Of a stretch of 64,000 bases of DNA, positions 58,547-64,000 are shown piece by piece. Source of the stretch: Arenimonas oryziterrae DSM 21050 = YC6267 (GTDB taxonomy: Bacteria; Pseudomonadota; Gammaproteobacteria; Xanthomonadales; Xanthomonadaceae); contig NZ_ATVD01000001.1 of NCBI RefSeq assembly GCF_000420545.1, positions 496,001 through 560,000 of the forward strand, given 5' to 3'. The stretch's first letter is position 1. The number at the start of each line of letters is the position of its first letter. The position numbers were made by a program, and so were the translations under genes. Under the pieces are notes generated by a model. The model saw only the letters and a list, made by a program, of their open reading frames with translations, did not search any database and had not been told where the DNA came from.

Positions 58547-59113
58547 ATGAATTTGCTCACCGCCCTCGACCTTCGCCGGTCCACCCCCTCGCGCCTGCTG
58601 GGCGAGCCCGCCCCCGCTCCGGATCAGCTACAGCGTCTGCTGGTCGCCGCCTCGCGTGTCCCCGACCACGGCAAGCTCGTGCCCTGGCGCTTCCTGCTTA
58701 TCCAGGGCGACACCCGCCAGGTGCTTGGCGATTTGTTGGCCAGCCGGACGCTGGAGCGCGACCCGCAGGCCAGTCCGGCGGTGGTCGAGAAGGACCGGAT
58801 GCGCTTCCAGTTCGCGCCATTGATCGTGACGGTGATAGGCAGACTCACCCCCGGACACAAGGTGCCCGAGCAGGAACAACTGCTCAGCGGCGGCGCCGTG
58901 TGTTTCGCGTTGCTCCAGGCCGCCCAGGGCATGGGCTTCGGTGCGCAGTGGCTGACCGGCTGGGCCGCGTACGACCCGGCGATCACGCAACGCCTCGGCT
59001 TGGCGGCGAACGAGACCGTGCTCGGCTTCATCCACATCGGCACGCCGAAAGAAGCCGCCCCCGAACGCGACCGCCCCGACGTCGTCGCCCTCACGAGCGA
59101 CCTGCACCTGTGA
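58547..59113 (+). CDS. Nitroreductase family protein
   Basis: 188 residues from ATG 58547. FMN-binding features RRSTPSRLLGEPAP, RVPDHGKLVPWRFLLI, QGMGFGAQWLTGWAAYDP and GFIHIGTP match the short YdjA-like group of nitroreductases. They use NAD(P)H to reduce nitro or quinone compounds; the physiological substrate is unknown. The stop overlaps the exonuclease start (GTGA). Confidence 0.9.
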   Translation: MNLLTALDLRRSTPSRLLGEPAPAPDQLQRLLVAASRVPDHGKLVPWRFLLIQGDTRQVLGDLLASRTLERDPQASPAVVEKDRMRFQFAPLIVTVIGRLTPGHKVPEQEQLLSGGAVCFALLQAAQGMGFGAQWLTGWAAYDPAITQRLGLAANETVLGFIHIGTPKEAAPERDRPDVVALTSDLHL

Positions 59114-60000
59114 GCGGCGGCCCGGTCTATCTGGTCGACTCCAGCCTGTACGTGTTCCGTGCGTGGCATTCGATGCCACCGGAGTTTTCCGATCGCGACG
59201 GGCATCCGGTCAATGCCGTGCACGGTTTCACCCGTTTCGTGCTCGAAGTGCTGGAGCGCCACAAGCCCGCGCGCATCGCGTTCGCGTTCGACGAATCGCT
59301 GGAATCGAATTTCCGCAACGAGCTCTACCCGGCCTACAAGGCCAATCGCGATGCCGCGCCGGAGGAACTCAAGCGCCAGTTCGGTTATTGCCAGCAGGTC
59401 TGTCGTGTTCTCGGTTTGCGCGTGCTCGCCGACGGGCGCTACGAAGCGGACGATCTCATCGGCACCGCGCTCGGCCACGTGCGGCGCCAGGGCCACACCG
59501 GCATGATCCTGTCCGCGGACAAGGACCTCGCGCAGTTGCTCGACAGCGACGACTGGCAATGGGACTACGCGCGCAACGAAAAATGGAATGGCGACGGCGT
59601 CAAGGCACGCTACGGCATCCATGCGCACCAGGTCGCCGACTATCTGGGCCTGACCGGCGACGCGATCGACAATATTCCCGGCGTGCCCGGCATCGGCGCG
59701 AAAACCGCGGCGACGCTGCTGGGCCATTTCGGTTCGCTCGACGCCCTGCTCGAACGCATCGCGGAAGTGCCCTTCCTGCGTCTGCGTGGCAGTGCGCAGC
59801 ATGCCGAACGCCTGAAAGAGCATCGCGACATCGCCCTGCTCTCGCGCCAGCTCGCCACGATCGTGCGCGATGCGCCGCTGCCCGAGGATTTCGGCGTCGC
59901 CGCGCGCGGCCCAATCGATATCGCTGCACTCGACGAGTTGTGCGAACAACTGCGCTTCGGCCCGATGACCCGCCGTCGTCTGCGCGAATTGCCGGTCTAG
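59110..60000 (+). CDS. 5'-3' exonuclease/flap endonuclease (Xni/ExoIX-like)
   Basis: 296 residues from GTG 59110. It resembles the N-terminal nuclease domain of DNA polymerase I. YLVDSSLYVFRAWH, AFDESLESNFRNELYPAYKANRD, RYEADDLIGTAL, LSADKDLAQLL and the helix-hairpin-helix GVPGIGAKTAATLL are all present. The missing polymerase domain makes it a stand-alone nuclease of the ExoIX type. Coupled to the nitroreductase gene by a 4-base overlap. Confidence 0.91.
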   Translation: MSGGPVYLVDSSLYVFRAWHSMPPEFSDRDGHPVNAVHGFTRFVLEVLERHKPARIAFAFDESLESNFRNELYPAYKANRDAAPEELKRQFGYCQQVCRVLGLRVLADGRYEADDLIGTALGHVRRQGHTGMILSADKDLAQLLDSDDWQWDYARNEKWNGDGVKARYGIHAHQVADYLGLTGDAIDNIPGVPGIGAKTAATLLGHFGSLDALLERIAEVPFLRLRGSAQHAERLKEHRDIALLSRQLATIVRDAPLPEDFGVAARGPIDIAALDELCEQLRFGPMTRRRLRELPV

Positions 60001-60009
60001 GAGCGACGC

Positions 60010-60549
60010 ATGAGCGACGACATCAAGACGCTGCACGAAGGCAAATGGCTGCGCCTGCAGGCGCGTGGTCATTGGGAATACGCTGAGCGCACGAACGAGG
60101 GCGGCCTCGCGGTCATCATCATCGCGGCCACGCCCGACGACAAACTGATCCTGGTCGAACAGTTCCGCATTCCGGTCGACAGCAAGACCATCGAGATGCC
60201 GGCCGGCATCGTCGGCGACGTGCATGCGGGCGAATTGCTGGAGCTCGCCGCCGAACGCGAGCTGCTCGAAGAAACCGGCTGGCAAGCCGCGAAGATCGAA
60301 GTGCTGATGATCGGCCCAACCAGCTCAGGCATGAGCAACGAACGCATCGCCTTCGTGCGCGCCACCGGCCTGACCCGCGTGCACGCCGGCGGCGGCGACG
60401 AGAGCGAAGACATCATCGTCCACGAAATTCCCGTCGCCGACGCACCGCAATGGTTTGCGCAGAAGATGGCCGAGGGTTACGCGATGGATCCGAAGTTGTG
60501 GGCAGGACTGTGGCTGCTTAAGCGCAATCCGGATGGGAGCGCGGCGTAA
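60010..60549 (+). CDS. Nudix hydrolase, ADP-ribose pyrophosphatase-like
   Basis: 179 residues from ATG 60010. A full Nudix box, G-x5-E-x7-RE-x2-EE-x-GW (in the GDVHAGE and RELLEETGW segments, residues about 72-94), is preceded by the ADP-ribose-type MPAGIVG. Substrate is probably ADP-ribose or a related nucleotide sugar. It follows the exonuclease gene by 9 bases. Confidence 0.9.
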   Translation: MSDDIKTLHEGKWLRLQARGHWEYAERTNEGGLAVIIIAATPDDKLILVEQFRIPVDSKTIEMPAGIVGDVHAGELLELAAERELLEETGWQAAKIEVLMIGPTSSGMSNERIAFVRATGLTRVHAGGGDESEDIIVHEIPVADAPQWFAQKMAEGYAMDPKLWAGLWLLKRNPDGSAA

Positions 60550-60577
60550 CACATCTCACTTGGTGCATTGACAGACG

Positions 60578-61519
60578 TTACCGAAACGAATCCGTCGCCT
60601 CAACCAGCGCCGACGCATTTTCGGTTTCGAACGCGGAATGGCCGGACCCCGGGGAAATCACCAGCTTCGCTTCCGGCCAGGCCTTGTGCAGGTCCCAGGC
60701 GTTCTGCACCGGGCAGACGACGTCGTAGCGGCCGTGCACGATCACGCCGGGAATGCCGCGCAGCTTGGTCGCGTCGCGCAGCAGCTGGTCGTCGACGGCG
60801 AAGAAGCCCTTGTTGACGAAATAGTGGTTCTCGATGCGCGCGAAGCTCAGCGCGAAATGCGCGTCCTCGTGACTCTTGATGAAAGCCTCGTCCTGCATCA
60901 GCAGACTCGTCGACGCTTCCCACACCGACCACGCGCGCGCCGCGTTGAGCCGCGTGGCTTCGTCGGGCGAGGTCAGGCGGCGGGAATAGGCGGCGATGAG
61001 ATCGCCGCGTTCGGATTCGGGGATCGGCTCGAGGTACTGCTCCCAGGCTTCCGGAAACAGGCGATGGCAGCCGCCCTGGTAGAACCATTCCAATTCCCAG
61101 CGGCGCAGCATGAAGATGCCGCGCAGCACCAGTTCGGTCACCTTGGTCGGATGCGTTTCGGCATAAGCCAGCGCGAGCGTCGAGCCCCAACTGCCGCCGA
61201 ACACCTGCCAGCGATCGATCGACAGGTGCTTGCGCAGCTTCTCGATGTCGGCGACCAGGTCCCAGGTCGTGTTGTCGGTGAGATCGGCATGCGGCGTGGA
61301 GCGGCCGGATCCGCGCTGGTCGAACAGGATGATGCGGTAGCGCTCGGGATCGTGGAACCGGCGCATCTTCGCCCCGCACCCGGCCCCCGGTCCGCCATGC
61401 AGCATCACCACGGGCTTGCCGTTGGGGTTGCCGCATTGTTCGTAGTACAGCTGGTGGCGGGCGTCGACGGCCAGCAGACCACTGTCGAAGGCTTCGATCT
61501 CGGGATAAAGGGAACGCAT
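60578..61519 (-). CDS. pip: Proline iminopeptidase
   Basis: 313 residues of the alpha/beta hydrolase S33 family. HGGPGAGCGAKMRRF forms the oxyanion region, FGGSWGSTLALAYAE holds the nucleophile Ser, HGRYDVVCP the Asp and GSGHSAFE the His. It removes N-terminal proline from peptides. The end faces the Nudix gene. Confidence 0.94.
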   Translation of the reverse strand: MRSLYPEIEAFDSGLLAVDARHQLYYEQCGNPNGKPVVMLHGGPGAGCGAKMRRFHDPERYRIILFDQRGSGRSTPHADLTDNTTWDLVADIEKLRKHLSIDRWQVFGGSWGSTLALAYAETHPTKVTELVLRGIFMLRRWELEWFYQGGCHRLFPEAWEQYLEPIPESERGDLIAAYSRRLTSPDEATRLNAARAWSVWEASTSLLMQDEAFIKSHEDAHFALSFARIENHYFVNKGFFAVDDQLLRDATKLRGIPGVIVHGRYDVVCPVQNAWDLHKAWPEAKLVISPGSGHSAFETENASALVEATDSFR

Positions 61520-61601
61520 CGGTGACTCCAGGGGCGACGAGGGATTCTAGCCCGCGTCGGCGCGCTTGCACTGCCATGTGACTGCGCTATGCTCGGGGCA
61601 G

Positions 61602-62258
61602 ATGAGTACGCCCACGCCACGTCTGGCTCTGGTGGGCGCCGGGACGCGAAGCCCCCCGGCCGGGCAACTGCCCCCGTTCGAAACCTCCCATCACGCGATT
61701 CCGCGCGTGCTCTCGCTTGATGCGCACGGCCGCATCCTCGACTGGATGCACTGGCAGGACGCGGTTTGCCTGTACGTGCGCGGCGCAGTCGCGTGGACCC
61801 TGGGCGAGCCCTGCATGACCGTGCACGGCGGCACCAACCGCCTCAGCGGCGAACAAAGCATCGTGCTGCTGCACCCGATCGTCGCTGCGCGCAGCCATGC
61901 GCACCCGAAGGCGCTCGACCCCTCGCCGGCCCTGACCAATACCGCCCTGTTCGCGCGCGACGGGTCGCTGTGCATGTATTGCGGCCACGAATACAGCCGC
62001 CACTCGCTGACCCGCGACCATGTCGTGCCGATCTCGCGCGGCGGCAAGGACGTCTGGGAAAACGTCGTCTGCGCCTGCTTCCACTGCAATTCCCGCAAGG
62101 GCGGCCGCACCCCGCAGCAGGCCAGCATGCCCCTGCTCGCGATCCCGTACCGGCCCAGCTGGGTCGAACATCTGATCCTGTCGAATCGCCACATCCTCGC
62201 CGACCAGATGAGCTTCCTGAAGCAGCACCTGCCCAAGCGTCCGCGCCCGCTGTCCTGA
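61602..62258 (+). CDS. HNH endonuclease
   Basis: 218 residues from ATG 61602. The HNH fold is in LCMYCGHEYSRHSLTRDHVVPISRGG with zinc cysteines C124 and C127, followed by DVWENVVCACFHCNSRKGGRTP (C159, C162). The family includes many domestic nucleases found in nearly all Lysobacterales, so this is not evidence of a mobile element. N-terminal 100 residues resemble no catalytic domain I know. Confidence 0.88.
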   Translation: MSTPTPRLALVGAGTRSPPAGQLPPFETSHHAIPRVLSLDAHGRILDWMHWQDAVCLYVRGAVAWTLGEPCMTVHGGTNRLSGEQSIVLLHPIVAARSHAHPKALDPSPALTNTALFARDGSLCMYCGHEYSRHSLTRDHVVPISRGGKDVWENVVCACFHCNSRKGGRTPQQASMPLLAIPYRPSWVEHLILSNRHILADQMSFLKQHLPKRPRPLS

Positions 62259-62404
62259 GCGGCCTTCGCCGCCCGGTCCGTCCCGGCGCGCGCCAGTTCA
62301 CAGAACGCAAGCCCCGGCGGCCCGCCGCGTTGACGCCGCCGGCCCCGGCCAGCACACTTCAGGGCTTCACGGGTGCAAGCGTCCGTGCCAGGGGATTTTC
62401 CAGA

Positions 62405-63433
62405 ATGAGTCGTCATACCTTGTGCTTCACCGGTTTCTCGCGCGACGAGGCCGCCGCCGTACAGTCGCAGTTCGAACAGATCCGCTCCCGCCTGGGCAGC
62501 GACTGGGCGATCGAGCAGGAAGCCGATGCCCAGGTCCTGGTCATCGACATGGACTCGATGTACGGGCACATGACCTGGCTCAAGGCTCATAACAGCGGCA
62601 AGACCACGGTCGGCCTGACCGCCGGCAGCCGCTCGGAAACCGACCATGTCCTGACGCGCCCGCTCAGCAATGACGCGCTGATCGCCGTGCTCGAGCAGAT
62701 CGCCGGCCAGATCCCGACCGCCACCGTCCAGACCGACGCGCTGGCCGCGCGCATCACCGGCCAGCAGGCCGCGATGCCGCCGGTCAGCCCGCGCAGCACC
62801 GGCCAGCAGCCGGCCATGCCGCCGCGTCCGGCCGAACCGGCGCCGGCCCCCGTCAGTCCGCGTACGACCGGCCAGATGCCCGCGATGGGTGTCGATCCGG
62901 TACGCACCACCGGCCAGATGCCGGCGATGCCGGCGCGCGAGCCCGCCCTCGCCGACTTCCTGCGCAATGGCGCGCTCGCCGGCCCGGTCAAGCTGCAGCT
63001 GCCGGGTGCGCCCCTGCTGGTGCTCGATCCGGGCAGCCAGACCTACCTCGGCGGTACGCCGCTGAAGGTGTTCCAGCCCTATGCCGAAGCCGTGGTCCGC
63101 GCCGACGATTTCACCGCGATCGATGCCGGCGAACTCAAGCTGCTCAGCGGCCAGCTCGGCGGCGCCCAGCCGTTCTCGCGCCTGGCCTGGCTGTGCGCCC
63201 TGGTCGGCGGCAAGGGCGTGATCGCGCCTGGCTACGACCCCAATGCCCAGTACAAGCTGGTCAAGTGGCCGCAGACCGAACGCGAATTCGCCAAACACTT
63301 CCGCATCGCCACGGTGATGATGAAGGGACCGGCGCGCCTGACCGAGATCGCCGAACAATCCGGCGTGCCGCTGGCCGAAGTCACCGACTTCGTGAATGCC
63401 AATCTCGCCAGCGGTTACGCCGCGACGAGCTGA
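62405..63433 (+). CDS. Uncharacterised protein with a pseudo-receiver domain and TGQ repeats
   Basis: 342 residues. Residues 1-100 have the alternating helix/strand pattern of a response-regulator receiver: [12 protein letters not shown] (Asp48/50), TTVGLTAGS and [18 protein letters not shown], but the N-terminal acidic pair is absent, so it is probably degenerate. Residues 116-175 hold four copies of R-x-T-G-Q-[QM]-x-A-M in a Pro-rich linker. The last part (178-342) ends in a winged-helix-like segment ([27 protein letters not shown]). I know no named family. It lies just before dxs on the same strand. Confidence 0.7.
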   Translation: MSRHTLCFTGFSRDEAAAVQSQFEQIRSRLGSDWAIEQEADAQVLVIDMDSMYGHMTWLKAHNSGKTTVGLTAGSRSETDHVLTRPLSNDALIAVLEQIAGQIPTATVQTDALAARITGQQAAMPPVSPRSTGQQPAMPPRPAEPAPAPVSPRTTGQMPAMGVDPVRTTGQMPAMPAREPALADFLRNGALAGPVKLQLPGAPLLVLDPGSQTYLGGTPLKVFQPYAEAVVRADDFTAIDAGELKLLSGQLGGAQPFSRLAWLCALVGGKGVIAPGYDPNAQYKLVKWPQTEREFAKHFRIATVMMKGPARLTEIAEQSGVPLAEVTDFVNANLASGYAATS

Positions 63434-63531
63434 TCCTCGACGTCGATCGCAAGCCGCGCGCGGGCCGCGCGGCTTGCCCTGCCGGACCCGGTGCCGGACA
63501 ATTCACGCCTGTACCTGCCCAGCGTGACTTG

Positions 63532-64000
63532 ATGGACGCCCAGCGCTACCCGCGCCTTTCCCGAATTGCCGTACCGGCCGACCTGCGCCAGTTCCCCGAA
63601 GCCGAACTGCCCGCCATCGCCGACGAACTGCGCGCCTATCTCGTCGAAACCGTCAGCCAGGTCGGCGGCCATTTCGGCGCCGGACTGGGCGTGATCGAAC
63701 TCACCGTCGCCCTCCACTATCTGTACGACACCCCGGTCGACCGCCTCGTCTGGGACGTCGGTCACCAGTGCTATCCGCACAAGATCCTCACCGGCCGCCG
63801 CGACACGATCCACACGGTCAAGAAGAAGGACGGCGTCGCGCCGTTTCCCAAGCGCGAGGAAAGCGAGTTCGACACCTTCGGCGTCGGGCATTCCTCGACC
63901 TCGATCTCGGCCGCGCTCGGCATGGCCGTCGCGTTGCAGCGCCAAGGCGACGATCGCCGCGTGATCGCCGTGATCGGAGACGGCGCGATGACCGCCGGCA
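63532..64000 (+). CDS. dxs: 1-deoxy-D-xylulose-5-phosphate synthase, N-terminal part (cut by the window end)
   Basis: The first 156 residues from ATG 63532. DxS makes DXP from pyruvate and glyceraldehyde 3-phosphate with thiamine diphosphate, feeding isoprenoid and thiamine synthesis. [56 protein letters not shown] and [13 protein letters not shown] (start of the ThDP motif) are present. ispE of the same pathway is at 35.3 kb. Confidence 0.96.
   Translation, partial: MDAQRYPRLSRIAVPADLRQFPEAELPAIADELRAYLVETVSQVGGHFGAGLGVIELTVALHYLYDTPVDRLVWDVGHQCYPHKILTGRRDTIHTVKKKDGVAPFPKREESEFDTFGVGHSSTSISAALGMAVALQRQGDDRRVIAVIGDGAMTAG

Noticed and set aside
61602-62258. HNH gene as a homing endonuclease or mobile element
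   Set aside because: No intron, intein, flanking repeats or recombinase seen, and such HNH genes are common chromosomal genes in this group.
62750-62935. CRISPR-like repeat
   Set aside because: The repeats are unequal in spacing, encode a regular peptide motif in frame, and no cas gene is present.

Overview
The window is GC-rich chromosomal DNA from a gammaproteobacterium. The gene orders ispE/tRNA-Gln/prs/rplY/pth/ychF and tRNA-Tyr/Gly/Thr/tuf, a class II DAHP synthase, split pntA genes and CRP-like sites in front of an exoprotease point to the Lysobacterales (Xanthomonadales; Rhodanobacteraceae or Lysobacteraceae). Genus cannot be fixed by eye. I saw no rRNA operon, insertion sequence, prophage or CRISPR array.

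Layout. (1) 1-5.6 kb: the tail of fadH, a small SleB-type cell-wall hydrolase, then a minus-strand metabolic block: an aminotransferase, malate dehydrogenase, and the methylcitrate-cycle pair prpB-prpC. (2) 5.7-15.8 kb: three tightly overlapping envelope genes (signal-peptide protein, M48 protease, lipoprotein), a cyclophilin, typA, an amidase lipoprotein preceded by a glyoxalase-like fragment, and a minus-strand run dsbB, class II DAHP synthase and a BNR-repeat protein. (3) 16-31.5 kb: the S10, spc and alpha ribosomal-protein operons in canonical order (rpsJ to rplQ, with rpoA and secY), read on the minus strand. They are preceded directly by tRNA-Tyr/tRNA-Gly/tRNA-Thr/tuf. This is a hybrid order, because tRNA-tuf normally leads to secE-nusG while rpsJ normally follows the str operon. 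(4) 31.6-36.8 kb: ychF, pth, rplY, prs, tRNA-Gln, ispE, lolB. (5) 36.9-44.8 kb: hemA-prfA-GNAT-moaB, ppk2, acyP-TlpA-YihY, wrbA-DUF2069 and a one-domain asparaginase. (6) 44.9-49.8 kb: two secreted metalloproteases (M28 and M4) with nearly identical PPC plus P-domain tails; the M4 gene has two CRP-like sites 42 bp apart. (7) 49.8-58.4 kb: sufT, two small membrane proteins, and transhydrogenase genes pntB, pntAb and pntAa split by an opposite-strand cassette (DR-rich hendecad-repeat protein, ECF sigma factor, putative anti-sigma, DUF3106), then a DUF1631 gene. (8) 58.5-64 kb: nitroreductase, 5'-3' exonuclease, Nudix hydrolase, proline iminopeptidase, HNH endonuclease, an unfamiliar pseudo-receiver/TGQ-repeat protein and the start of dxs.

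Most of the window is housekeeping. The segments most worth a second look are the tRNA-tuf/rpsJ junction, the twin protease tails with the CRP-like tandem, the sigma-factor cassette inside the transhydrogenase locus, and the pseudo-receiver TGQ-repeat protein next to dxs.
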